From the NCBI GenBank assembly GCA_947503715.1, contig CANNER010000001.1:682001-746000 (forward strand): a stretch of 64,000 nucleotides of DNA, in the 5' to 3' direction. The notes below the pieces were generated by a model. The model saw only the letters and a list, made by a program, of their open reading frames with translations, did not search any database and was not told the DNA's origin. Positions within the stretch are counted from its first letter, which is position 1. The number at the start of each line of letters is the position of its first letter. Made by a program: the position numbers and the translations under genes. This document shows positions 26,511-34,446 of the stretch, in pieces. Origin of the DNA: an uncultured Caulobacterales bacterium (GTDB taxonomy: Bacteria; Pseudomonadota; Alphaproteobacteria; Caulobacterales; Maricaulaceae).

Positions 26511-26967
26511 GGCTCGGCTCGCAACTCGGTGTTTCTCCCGCAATGACGGAACGTGCGGTGAATCCATATTTCGACCGCCCCTGAACACTGACCTGATAGT
26601 GATAGTAGCAATTGCCTCGCGCATAAATATTGAAACAGGCTTGGAGAAGTCGCGGGTCATCATAATCATAGCAGATGATATTGCCGGAAATTGACCATTG
26701 TCCCGTATCCGTTTTATTCTGTTGCACGTGGACCACGCCGCCATCGGCTTTAGTTGTTTCCTGAAATGCAAATGTCGTGATGTCGCGGCTGAGGAATGTG
26801 TACGTTCCGCGATGGGTCTGACCGCTAAACACATCTATCAATTCCGCCTCGGCTAGCGGGTCTTCGACGGAGACATCCGGCATATAGTCGTCGGGTCCAA
26901 ATCCATAAGCCGGCAAGGCGAAGACCAGTCCGGCGAGTAGAAACAATTTTGTGATGTTTGACCTCAT
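26503..26967 (-). CDS. Secreted cysteine-containing protein (DUF995-like)
   Basis: A 154-residue exported protein: signal peptide MRSNITKLFLLAGLVFALPA, then VFSGQTHRGTYTF, GQWSISGNIICYDYDD, QACFNIYARGNCYYHY and GETPSCEP. The four cysteines match those in the next gene, suggesting two disulfide bonds. No enzymatic motif is seen. The two genes overlap and are probably co-translated. Function unknown. Confidence 0.7.
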   Translation of the reverse strand: MRSNITKLFLLAGLVFALPAYGFGPDDYMPDVSVEDPLAEAELIDVFSGQTHRGTYTFLSRDITTFAFQETTKADGGVVHVQQNKTDTGQWSISGNIICYDYDDPRLLQACFNIYARGNCYYHYQVSVQGRSKYGFTARSVIAGETPSCEPSLV

Positions 26968-27016
26968 GAATGTGCTTTAACATGGAAATCCGTTTTTTCC
27001 ATGTTAGGATTTCTCC

Positions 27017-27343
27017 ATGACCGAGACGCCAGACGATCATAAACCTTACATCCCGCGGGAGCGTCGTGTTTCTCGCTATCAACGAATCCAAGACCGCCGC
27101 GCGGCAAAGCAACGCGCGGATTCTCGCTTTTATAATGGCATGTTCGCCATGATGGGCCTGCTCGCACTGTTCGCCGTGTTCATAGGCGCCGTGATGATTA
27201 ACGGCGCGCCGGATATGGGCGAGGGGATGCAGAGTTGGACGGTGCCGTGGCTCTTTGGCTGGACCAAATTGGAAGTTGCGGGCGTTGGCTTTGTTGCCCT
27301 GATCGCGTTCTCCGTCTGGCTGCGAATGCGCAAGCGTTCCTAG
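27017..27343 (+). CDS. Small membrane protein, two transmembrane helices
   Basis: A 108-residue protein with a highly basic cytoplasmic N-terminus (RERRVSRYQRIQDRRAAKQR), a helix at about 42-63 and another at about 86-102, ending in RMRKRS. Both ends would be cytoplasmic. It lies 69 bases before asd on the same strand. No family was recognised. Confidence 0.65.
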   Translation: MTETPDDHKPYIPRERRVSRYQRIQDRRAAKQRADSRFYNGMFAMMGLLALFAVFIGAVMINGAPDMGEGMQSWTVPWLFGWTKLEVAGVGFVALIAFSVWLRMRKRS

Positions 27344-27412
27344 TGCTTGCGAACGGCCCATTAACGGCGTAAAGGCCGCACGCTTTTCCAGAATAGAGAT
27401 CAGGAGATTATC

Positions 27413-28441
27413 ATGGGCTATCGTTTTGCCGTCGTCGGCGCCACTGGCAATGTGGGGACTGAAATGCTCACGATTCTGGCCGAGAGCGATATTGAAATTG
27501 ATGCGGTTCACGCGTTGGCCTCCCGCAAATCCGTGGGTCGAGAGCTGAGCTTTGGTGACAAGGACATCAAATGCGAAGACCTCGATACATTTGACTTCAC
27601 AACAGTCGACATCGCATTGATGAGCGCGGGCGGTGACGTCTCCAAAGTCTGGTCGCCAAAGATTGCGGAGGCGGGCTGTATCGTCATTGATAATTCCTCT
27701 GCTTGGCGGATGGACCCAGACGTTCCATTGATCGTCCCGGAAGTGAATGCCGATCAGGTTATGGATTTTAAAAAAGGCATCATCGCCAATCCGAACTGCT
27801 CCACCATTCAAATGGTCGTCGCGCTGAAGCCCTTGCACGATCGTGCCAAGATCAAACGTGTCGTTGTCTCGACCTATCAATCCGTCTCCGGTGGTGGGAA
27901 GAAGGCGATGGATGAGCTTTGGCTGCAGACTAAGGGCATTTATTCCAACGATGAATTCCCGCCTGTGAACTTCACAAAACAAATCGCCTTTAACGTGATC
28001 CCGCAAATTGACGTCTTCATGGACGGTGGTGACACGAAGGAAGAATGGAAGATGAAGGCCGAGACGAAGAAAATCCTCGACCCGAAGATCAAGGTCTCCG
28101 CCACCTGTGTCCGTGTGCCCGTTTTCGTCGGTCATTCCGAGAGCTTGAATATTGAGTTTGAAAACGAAATTTCCGCCGACGAAGCTCGCGCACTCCTGCG
28201 CGAAAGCCCTGGCATCATGGTCGTCGATAAACCGGAAGAGGAAGTCTACGTCACGCCCATCGAATGTGTCGGCGATTACGCGACTTATATCTCCCGCATC
28301 CGCGAAGACAGCACGCAGGACAATACGCTGAACCTGTGGTGTGTGTCCGACAACCTACGAAAGGGCGCGGCCCTGAACACGGTGCAGATCGCGGAATTGC
28401 TGGCGAACCGGAAATTGCCACGTAATCCGAAGTCTAACTAG
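27413..28441 (+). CDS. asd: Aspartate-semialdehyde dehydrogenase
   Basis: A 342-residue NADPH enzyme making aspartate semialdehyde for lysine, diaminopimelate, threonine and methionine. It has the Rossmann motif VVGATGNVGTEML, the catalytic cysteine in ANPNCSTIQM, STYQSVSGGGKKAMDEL and the histidine region CVRVPVFVGHSES. Length is normal for the Gram-positive-like class used by alphaproteobacteria. A 436-codon frame on the opposite strand is a shadow of this gene. Confidence 0.97.
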   Translation: MGYRFAVVGATGNVGTEMLTILAESDIEIDAVHALASRKSVGRELSFGDKDIKCEDLDTFDFTTVDIALMSAGGDVSKVWSPKIAEAGCIVIDNSSAWRMDPDVPLIVPEVNADQVMDFKKGIIANPNCSTIQMVVALKPLHDRAKIKRVVVSTYQSVSGGGKKAMDELWLQTKGIYSNDEFPPVNFTKQIAFNVIPQIDVFMDGGDTKEEWKMKAETKKILDPKIKVSATCVRVPVFVGHSESLNIEFENEISADEARALLRESPGIMVVDKPEEEVYVTPIECVGDYATYISRIREDSTQDNTLNLWCVSDNLRKGAALNTVQIAELLANRKLPRNPKSN

Positions 28442-28459
28442 GTCTTCCTTTCTTGAGTG

Positions 28460-28578
28460 ATGTCATCCTCCGGCTCGACCGGGGGATCAATTCGCATTCG
28501 GGTGGCGGATGATACTTGGAAATCCGTTTGAAACGATAGTCATGCGCATGGATCGTCCGATCAGGTCGGACGATGACA
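28460..28578. repeat. Inverted pair of REP-like palindromes
   Basis: TGTCATCCTCCGGCTCGACC continues into GGGGGATC (28460-28488). Read on the other strand, 28578-28550 gives a matching unit that starts TGTCATCGTCCGACC and ends GGACGATCC. Each is a small hairpin, and the two face each other about 60 bases apart. The GTCATCC...GGATC form is common between alphaproteobacterial genes. It follows asd and may shape the end of its transcript. Confidence 0.7.
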
Positions 28579-28590
28579 AATTTTAGGTTA

Positions 28591-28955
28591 GGGGTGTGGG
28601 CTTAAACCAAGCGAAGGCTGCGACTGCCCATCTTGGGGTCAGCGAGACACTCTAATAATAAGCGGGACAGCCCGCAGGGTCGATACTCGCGACGGAATAC
28701 CGAAGATAATAACTCTGTTTTACGCGGGTGTGACCCTGCGGCGGTGGTTTGTATCACGACGGCCCGTATTATGCCCCCGAAGTCAGTGCCTGACCCAGCT
28801 CATCGTGTTGTCAATACGATGCACCAAGCCCGACCTGCCGGTCGGCTCTCGAACAGTGATAGGTCCGGCACAGGCTTGGGGCTTAAATCCAAGCTGCTCA
28901 ACCCCACCGTCTTTCAGACCGATCAGAAAGCGCTAATCTGTCCCGTGTCTGAAAG
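28591..28955 (+). ncRNA. Unidentified, strongly structured RNA-like segment
   Basis: No gene is seen in 28442-29385. Within it, 365 bases contain nested perfect helices: 28672-28681 with 28732-28741 (ten pairs) enclosing 28685-28691 with 28723-28729 and an inner CGG-AATA-CCG hairpin; 28782-28786 with 28790-28794; 28801-28806 with 28816-28821; 28824-28830 with 28873-28879 enclosing a CGACC/GGTCG hairpin; 28911-28919 with 28947-28955 (nine pairs) enclosing CAGA/TCTG. GGGGT at 28591 can pair with ACCCC at 28901 to close the whole. It lacks the hallmarks of RNase P RNA, tmRNA, SRP RNA and 6S RNA on either strand. The strand is not certain. Confidence 0.5.
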
Positions 28956-29044
28956 AACGAGATGAATATAGCGCAGGTTCGATAAGTGGGGATCATTCTC
29001 TTCATTAACGGGAATTGGCCACCATTACTTAGCGCTACAAACTC

Positions 29045-29164
29045 AATGTCATCCCGCACGCAGCGGAGCGCAGATGCGGGACCTACCGTCTGCAAACCTA
29101 ACCTAAAGCCCTGAAAACGTTAGGCCCCGCATCTGCGCCCTATGGGCTGGTGCGGGGTGACATT
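29045..29164. repeat. Long palindromic intergenic element
   Basis: The left arm (from 29045, AATGTCATCCCGCACGCAGC, then GCGCAGATGCGGGACC) is an imperfect reverse complement of the right arm (29123-29164, GGCCCCGCATCTGCGCCC ... GGGGTGACATT). The inner part also pairs (CCTAAC with GTTAGG). Such roughly 120-base units with GTCA(T/C)CCCGCA ends look like miniature dispersed palindromes. From 29165 to 29280 I see nothing further. Confidence 0.65.
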
Positions 29165-29286
29165 GGTTTATGATTCAAGAAGAGCAAAAAATTACGAAAA
29201 CGAGGATACATCTGTTCATAAACGTGGATTGCCTCCACTCGCTTCCTTTTGCCGCCACCCAACCACATACCATTTCCAACACGCAA

Positions 29287-29315
29287 CTTGAAACATTCGC
29301 CTGCAATCTCAATAT
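29287..29315 (+). promoter_or_regulatory. Candidate heat-shock (sigma-32) promoter of clpP
   Basis: CTTGAAA at 29287-29293, then 14 bases, then CTCAATAT at 29308. This fits the alphaproteobacterial RpoH pattern (CTTGAAA with a CCCAT/CTATAT-like -10) and sits about 70 bases before clpP, a classic RpoH target. Confidence 0.55.
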
Positions 29316-29385
29316 AGCGTCAATGTTTTCCGGCGCAGTGTATTCTCACTGATTCGCCGCTCACCCTCCGCTTAAGGACCCGCAC

Positions 29386-30003
29386 ATGATGCACGACCCC
29401 CAAGATACTCTTATGAACCTCGTTCCGATGGTCGTCGAACAGACGTCCCGTGGTGAACGCGCCTTTGATATTTTCTCCCGCCTTTTGAAAGATCGTATCA
29501 TCTTTCTGACGGGCGTTGTCGAAGATGGCATGGCGTCGCTGATTACCTCACAGCTTTTGTTCCTTGAATCCGAGAATCCGAAGAAAGAAATCAGCATGTA
29601 TATCAACTCCCCCGGCGGCGTTGTGACGGCTGGCATGGCGATTTACGATACGATGCAATATATCAAATGCCCGGTTTCCACCGTTTGTATCGGTCAAGCC
29701 TGTTCCATGGGCTCACTCCTGCTGGCCGCAGGCGAAGCCGACATGCGCGTCGCCCTGCCAAATGCACGCGTCATGGTGCATCAGCCATCTGGCGGTTTCC
29801 GCGGTCAGGCGTCCGATATTGAGCGTCACGCCAAGGATATCCTCGCGATGAAAAAGCGCCTTAATGAAATCTATGTCAAACATACGGGCAATAAATACGC
29901 GACGATTGAGAAGACACTTGACCGTGACCATTTCATGAGCGCCGAAGAAGCTAAAGATTTCGGCATTGTCGACCATGTTTACAGCAAGCGCGGTGAAGCC
30001 TAA
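29386..30003 (+). CDS. clpP: ATP-dependent Clp protease proteolytic subunit
   Basis: A 205-residue serine protease that forms the double-heptamer chamber used with ClpX or ClpA. The catalytic serine is in [12 protein letters not shown], the histidine in [11 protein letters not shown] and the aspartate in [13 protein letters not shown]. The N-terminal [18 protein letters not shown] forms the axial loops. AAGGA lies seven bases before the ATG. It is followed by clpX after a structured 183-base gap. Confidence 0.97.
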   Translation: MMHDPQDTLMNLVPMVVEQTSRGERAFDIFSRLLKDRIIFLTGVVEDGMASLITSQLLFLESENPKKEISMYINSPGGVVTAGMAIYDTMQYIKCPVSTVCIGQACSMGSLLLAAGEADMRVALPNARVMVHQPSGGFRGQASDIERHAKDILAMKKRLNEIYVKHTGNKYATIEKTLDRDHFMSAEEAKDFGIVDHVYSKRGEA

Positions 30004-30015
30004 GCTTAACTGTAA

Positions 30016-30099
30016 GTCAGGCTTTCCACATAAAAGAAAACGTGTGTAAGCCTGACCTTAAGAATTTTATGCGAGAGTCAGGTTTCGACTCCCGCATAA
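30016..30099 (+). promoter_or_regulatory. Two hairpins between clpP and clpX
   Basis: GTCAGGCTT (30016-30024) pairs perfectly with AAGCCTGAC (30048-30056). Next, TTATGCG-a-GAGTC (30067-30079) pairs with GACTC-c-CGCATAA (30087-30099) around a seven-base loop. Neither has a T-run, so they are not ordinary terminators. They could stabilise the clpP end, cause partial termination or include a clpX operator. Confidence 0.5.
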
Positions 30100-30186
30100 G
30101 ACGGGGACAAAACGGCATCCGACTTGCAATGACCATTTTCGGTCCTGCATTCGGCCCGAAGGGAACGAAGGTTAAAAGATAAGACT

Positions 30187-31452
30187 ATGAGCAAGACGAC
30201 AGGTGGCGACAGCAAAAATACGCTCTACTGCTCTTTCTGCGGTAAGTCCCAGCACGAAGTTCGCAAACTCATCGCGGGTCCGACCGTGTTCATCTGCGAT
30301 GAATGCGTCGAACTCTGCATGGATATTATCAAGGAAGAGGGCAAAGGCTCTCTTGCGAAGACTCAAGAAGGTGTGCCGACACCACAGGAAATTACGCAGA
30401 CCCTCGACGATTACGTTATCGGTCAGGCTTATGCGAAACGTGTCTTGTCCGTCGCCGTCCACAACCATTACAAGCGTCTGAACCACGCGACGTCTAATCC
30501 CGATGTGGAATTGGCAAAGTCCAATATCCTACTCGTCGGGCCGACGGGTTGCGGTAAAACGCTTCTCGCGCAGACACTGGCTCGTATTCTGGACGTCCCA
30601 TTCACAATGGCGGATGCGACGACATTGACAGAGGCGGGATATGTCGGTGAGGATGTTGAGAACATCATTCTGAAATTGCTCCAAGCGTCTGATTATAATG
30701 TCGAACGGGCGCAGCGCGGAATTGTCTATATTGATGAGGTCGATAAGATTTCTCGCAAGTCCGATAATCCGTCCATCACACGCGATGTGTCGGGTGAGGG
30801 CGTGCAGCAAGCGCTTCTGAAAATTATGGAGGGTACGGTTGCGTCTGTGCCGCCTCAGGGTGGCCGGAAACATCCACAACAGGAATTTCTCCAAGTCGAT
30901 ACCACGAACATTCTCTTTGTTGTCGGTGGTGCCTTTGCCGGATTGGATAAGGTGATTTCCAGCCGTGACGATAAGGCCTCCATCGGTTTTGGCGGTGAAG
31001 TGAAGGAACTGGATGAACGCGGTGTGGGTGACATCCTACAAGGTGTTGAACCTGCGGATTTGACGCGTTTTGGCCTGATCCCTGAATTTGTTGGTCGTTT
31101 GCCGGTCATCGCAACGTTGACTGATTTGGATGCGGATGCACTCGTGACAATCCTGACCCAGCCGCGCAACGCGCTGGTGAAGCAATATCAGACGCTGTTT
31201 GATATGGAGAATGTGAAGCTGACCTTCACGGATGATGCGCTGAAAGCTATCGCGAAGAAGGCGCTCGCGCGTAAAACTGGTGCGCGGGGACTTCGATCTA
31301 TTATGGAAGGCATCCTGCTGGATTCTATGTTTGACCTGCCAACCTATGAAGGTGTGGAAGAAGTTGTGATCAATGAGGAAGTTGTTGAGGGGAATGCGGA
31401 GCCGTTACTGGTTCACGCGAAAACTTCAAAGCCGGCCGATAAATCCGCTTAA
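30187..31452 (+). CDS. clpX: ATP-dependent Clp protease ATPase subunit ClpX
   Basis: A 421-residue AAA+ unfoldase. The N-terminal zinc finger is [11 protein letters not shown] with CDECVELC; Walker A is [12 protein letters not shown], Walker B is [11 protein letters not shown], the ClpP-contact loop includes an I-G-F motif (ASIGFGGEV), and sensor 2 is [10 protein letters not shown]. In Caulobacter relatives ClpXP degrades cell-cycle regulators such as CtrA. The gene ends at a strong terminator before lon. Confidence 0.98.
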   Translation: MSKTTGGDSKNTLYCSFCGKSQHEVRKLIAGPTVFICDECVELCMDIIKEEGKGSLAKTQEGVPTPQEITQTLDDYVIGQAYAKRVLSVAVHNHYKRLNHATSNPDVELAKSNILLVGPTGCGKTLLAQTLARILDVPFTMADATTLTEAGYVGEDVENIILKLLQASDYNVERAQRGIVYIDEVDKISRKSDNPSITRDVSGEGVQQALLKIMEGTVASVPPQGGRKHPQQEFLQVDTTNILFVVGGAFAGLDKVISSRDDKASIGFGGEVKELDERGVGDILQGVEPADLTRFGLIPEFVGRLPVIATLTDLDADALVTILTQPRNALVKQYQTLFDMENVKLTFTDDALKAIAKKALARKTGARGLRSIMEGILLDSMFDLPTYEGVEEVVINEEVVEGNAEPLLVHAKTSKPADKSA

Positions 31453-31477
31453 GCTGCACAAAATCTGAACAAAATGA

Positions 31478-31504
31478 CGCGGGGGCCTCTTGGTCCCCGT
31501 TTTT
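31478..31504 (+). terminator. Terminator after clpX
   Basis: CGGGG...CCCCG stem with a CCTCTTGG inner loop, directly followed by TTTTTG. Confidence 0.8.
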
Positions 31505-31591
31505 GTTCGTATTCACATCACATTCGGGGTTGTTGTAACCTTCGCGACTTCCCACATCTGGAGTGAACACAGATTTAAGGTATTGTTTTAA

Positions 31592-33994
31592 ATGACTGAT
31601 CAGACCCGCCTTCCTATTTTGCCGCTGCGCGACATTGTTGTGTTCCCGCATATGGTCGTCCCGCTCTTTGTCGGGCGTGAAAAGTCTATTGCGGCGCTGG
31701 AAGAGGTTATGCGGGCGGAGAAGCGTATTCTTCTGTTGACGCAACGCGATTCCGCCACGGATGACCCGACGGTTGAGGATTTGCATGAGCGCGGCTGTGT
31801 CGCAAAGATCCTGCAACTCCTGAAACTCCCCGATGGAACGGTTCGTGTGCTCGTCGAAGGGCAGGACCGCGCGTCTGTTTCTGATGTGAAATCTGACGTG
31901 TTCATGGACGCCGTTGTGACCGTTAATCCTAGCGAGTCTGCGGATAAAGACCATGTTACCGCGATGGCGAAACAGGTCCGCGAGGGTTTTGCCTCTTATG
32001 GCAAGTTGAACAAAAAAGTCGCGGATGAGGTCATTACCTCTGTGACCGAAACAACCGACCCGTCCAAACTCTCCGATATTGTCGCCGTACATTTGGGTGC
32101 AGATATTGAGCGGAAGCAGGCCTTGCTCGACTCCACGGAAATCGGCGACCGACTCGCGCAGATTCTAGAGCTGCTCGACGGCGAGGCCTCTGTGCTGAAA
32201 GTTGAGAAGAAAATCCGCGGGCGCGTCAAACGCCAGATGGAGAAAACGCAGCGCGAATATTATCTCAATGAGCAGATGAAGGCGATCAACAAAGAGTTGG
32301 GAAATGACACGCCCGATGAGATGGCTGAAATCCGCGAAACGGTTGAGAAGACGAAGCTGACAAAACAGGCGCGCGAGAAAGTCGATAAAGAACTCTCCCG
32401 TCTCCAGAAAATGTCACCCATGAGCGCCGAGGCGAATGTCTCGCGCAACTATATCGATTGGATGCTGTCTGTCCCGTGGGGCAAGAAAAAGCGCGTTCAG
32501 CGTGATCTCGCCAAGGCGCAGGAAATTCTCGACGCGGATCATTACGGTCTCGACAAGGTCAAAGACCGCATCATTGAATTCCTGGCCGTGCAAACGCGCA
32601 CGAAGAAGGTAAAGGGGCCGATCCTCTGTCTTGTTGGGCCGCCTGGTGTGGGTAAAACATCACTCGGTAAATCCGTCGCCCGTGCAACGGGGCGTGAGTT
32701 CGTGCGTGTCTCCTTGGGCGGTGTGCGGGACGAATCTGAGATTCGTGGTCATCGCCGGACCTATATCGGCTCCATGCCGGGCCGTATCATCCAGTCGATG
32801 AAAAAAGCGAAATATAACAACCCACTCTTCCTGTTTGATGAGATCGACAAGATGGGACAAGACCATCGCGGCGACCCGTCAGCGGCGCTCCTCGAAGTGC
32901 TTGACCCTGAACAGAATGATACGTTCAATGATCACTATCTGGACGTGGATTACGATCTGTCCGATGTCATGTTCATAACAACGGCCAACAGCCTGAATAT
33001 GGCGCAACCGCTCCTCGACCGGATGGAGATCATTCGCATTCCGGGATATACGGAAGACGAAAAAGTCGAGATCGCTAAGCGGCATCTTATTCCTGAGCAG
33101 ACGAAAGGACATGGTCTGAAAGATTACGAGTTTTCGCTGTCTGAAGAGGCGCTGCGCGACGTCATCCGCTATTATACCCGCGAGGCTGGTGTGCGCGGAT
33201 TGAAACGCGAGATCGCGTCATTGGCGCGGAAAGTGCTCAAGCGGATTGTGTCTAAAGAAACAGATAAGATTGACGTGACGGCGGATATGCTGGACGATCT
33301 GCTCGGCGTGAAGAAATTCCGCTTTGGCAAGACAGATGCGGACGATCAGGTCGGCGTTGTGACGGGGTTGGCTTGGACCTCTGTCGGCGGGGACCTGCTG
33401 ACGATTGAGGCGCTCTCCATGCCCGGCAAGGGCAAGGTGAAGGTCACAGGCAATTTGAAAGACGTGATGAAAGAGTCGATTTCTGCGGCGAATTCATACG
33501 TTCAGGCCAAGGCTCCGGAACTCGGCATTTCCCCGCGTAAATTCCGTTCCAACGATATCCATGTCCATGTTCCGGACGGCGCCACGCCAAAAGACGGCCC
33601 CAGTGCGGGTATCGCCATGGTGACGGCTATGGTCTCTGTACTCACTCAAATTCCTGTGCGGAATGACATCGCCATGACGGGTGAGGTGACTCTACGCGGG
33701 CGGGTAATGCCGATTGGCGGATTGAAGGAGAAACTCCTCGCGGCACTGCGCGGCGGTGTGAAAACAGTCCTCATCCCAATCGACAATAAAAAAGACCTCG
33801 CTGATATTCCGGATAATGTGAAAAACGCGCTCGAAATCATTCCAGTGACCCATGTCAGTGAAGTCCTCGAACATGCGCTCACGGCTAAGATTAAGCCAGT
33901 TAAATGGACCTCATCTGATGAGGCCCAATTAGCCGGCCTCATCATGGGAACGTCAGGCGTGCAAATGCCGGAGGGTGGGTCAGCGGCACATTAG
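31592..33994 (+). CDS. lon: ATP-dependent protease Lon
   Basis: An 800-residue cytoplasmic AAA+ protease. The N-terminal substrate domain opens with LPILPLRDIVVFPHMVVPLF; Walker A is GPPGVGKTSLG; Walker B is NPLFLFDEIDKM; the catalytic serine is in KDGPSAGIAM with the lysine about 43 residues later in GGLKEKLLAA. Length matches LonA. It degrades misfolded proteins and regulators such as CcrM and SciP in Caulobacter. Its ribosome site, AAGG, is rather far from the ATG (about 12 bases). Confidence 0.98.
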   Translation: MTDQTRLPILPLRDIVVFPHMVVPLFVGREKSIAALEEVMRAEKRILLLTQRDSATDDPTVEDLHERGCVAKILQLLKLPDGTVRVLVEGQDRASVSDVKSDVFMDAVVTVNPSESADKDHVTAMAKQVREGFASYGKLNKKVADEVITSVTETTDPSKLSDIVAVHLGADIERKQALLDSTEIGDRLAQILELLDGEASVLKVEKKIRGRVKRQMEKTQREYYLNEQMKAINKELGNDTPDEMAEIRETVEKTKLTKQAREKVDKELSRLQKMSPMSAEANVSRNYIDWMLSVPWGKKKRVQRDLAKAQEILDADHYGLDKVKDRIIEFLAVQTRTKKVKGPILCLVGPPGVGKTSLGKSVARATGREFVRVSLGGVRDESEIRGHRRTYIGSMPGRIIQSMKKAKYNNPLFLFDEIDKMGQDHRGDPSAALLEVLDPEQNDTFNDHYLDVDYDLSDVMFITTANSLNMAQPLLDRMEIIRIPGYTEDEKVEIAKRHLIPEQTKGHGLKDYEFSLSEEALRDVIRYYTREAGVRGLKREIASLARKVLKRIVSKETDKIDVTADMLDDLLGVKKFRFGKTDADDQVGVVTGLAWTSVGGDLLTIEALSMPGKGKVKVTGNLKDVMKESISAANSYVQAKAPELGISPRKFRSNDIHVHVPDGATPKDGPSAGIAMVTAMVSVLTQIPVRNDIAMTGEVTLRGRVMPIGGLKEKLLAALRGGVKTVLIPIDNKKDLADIPDNVKNALEIIPVTHVSEVLEHALTAKIKPVKWTSSDEAQLAGLIMGTSGVQMPEGGSAAH

Positions 33995-34365
33995 GGCCAC
34001 TGCCTCGCGAGTGAGACGAGGCAGAGCAGTGATGTGGCAATACAGGTGGCCATCGCGTAGCCGTAAACGAATTTACGCCGCGCCCGCATCATATCCTTGC
34101 GTGAGAAAGCGATAATGGTGCCAATGATCTGTTTCAATAAGGCATAGAGAATAAAGGCGGCGATGAGGCCGCCAATCGTCGCTGGAACCACTTTTGCCCA
34201 TATTGATTCAGGTCCGACCAATTGGACAAATGCCATGACCGGAATGGCGAACATGATGACGACCCAGATGAGGATAAAGCCAACAATCCCGCCCAGATCA
34301 CTGACCGCCATAAGCGGTAGGATTGACCAAAGCAGAATGAAAAGGATAGCTTTCTTGGTCGTCAC
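33991..34365 (-). CDS. Small integral membrane protein
   Basis: A 124-residue protein with about four hydrophobic helices (FILLWSILPLMAV, IVGFILIWVVIMFAI, IGGLIAAFILYALL, ATCIATSLLCLVSL) and a basic loop RKDMMRARRKF. It overlaps the lon stop by four bases on the opposite strand. Not recognised as a known family. Confidence 0.62.
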   Translation of the reverse strand: MTTKKAILFILLWSILPLMAVSDLGGIVGFILIWVVIMFAIPVMAFVQLVGPESIWAKVVPATIGGLIAAFILYALLKQIIGTIIAFSRKDMMRARRKFVYGYAMATCIATSLLCLVSLARQWP

Positions 34366-34446
34366 GCGATCGTCCCTACCGTTTAACGGGAGGGTAGGGC
34401 GAACGTCTTAACGAGTTCTCACATTTTTGATCGACTCCCCAGTGCT

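Noticed and set aside
26825-28135. A 436-codon open frame on the minus strand across asd.
   Set aside because: It lies opposite a clear aspartate-semialdehyde dehydrogenase, has no ribosome site and reads as low-complexity antisense product.
28591-28955. RNase P RNA, tmRNA or 6S RNA.
   Set aside because: No GAGGAAAGTCC core, no tRNA-like T-arm or tag frame ending in AA, and no single long 6S-type hairpin on either strand.
28633-28965. A 110-codon frame inside the structured region.
   Set aside because: Composition is random-like, and the bases are better explained by paired helices.
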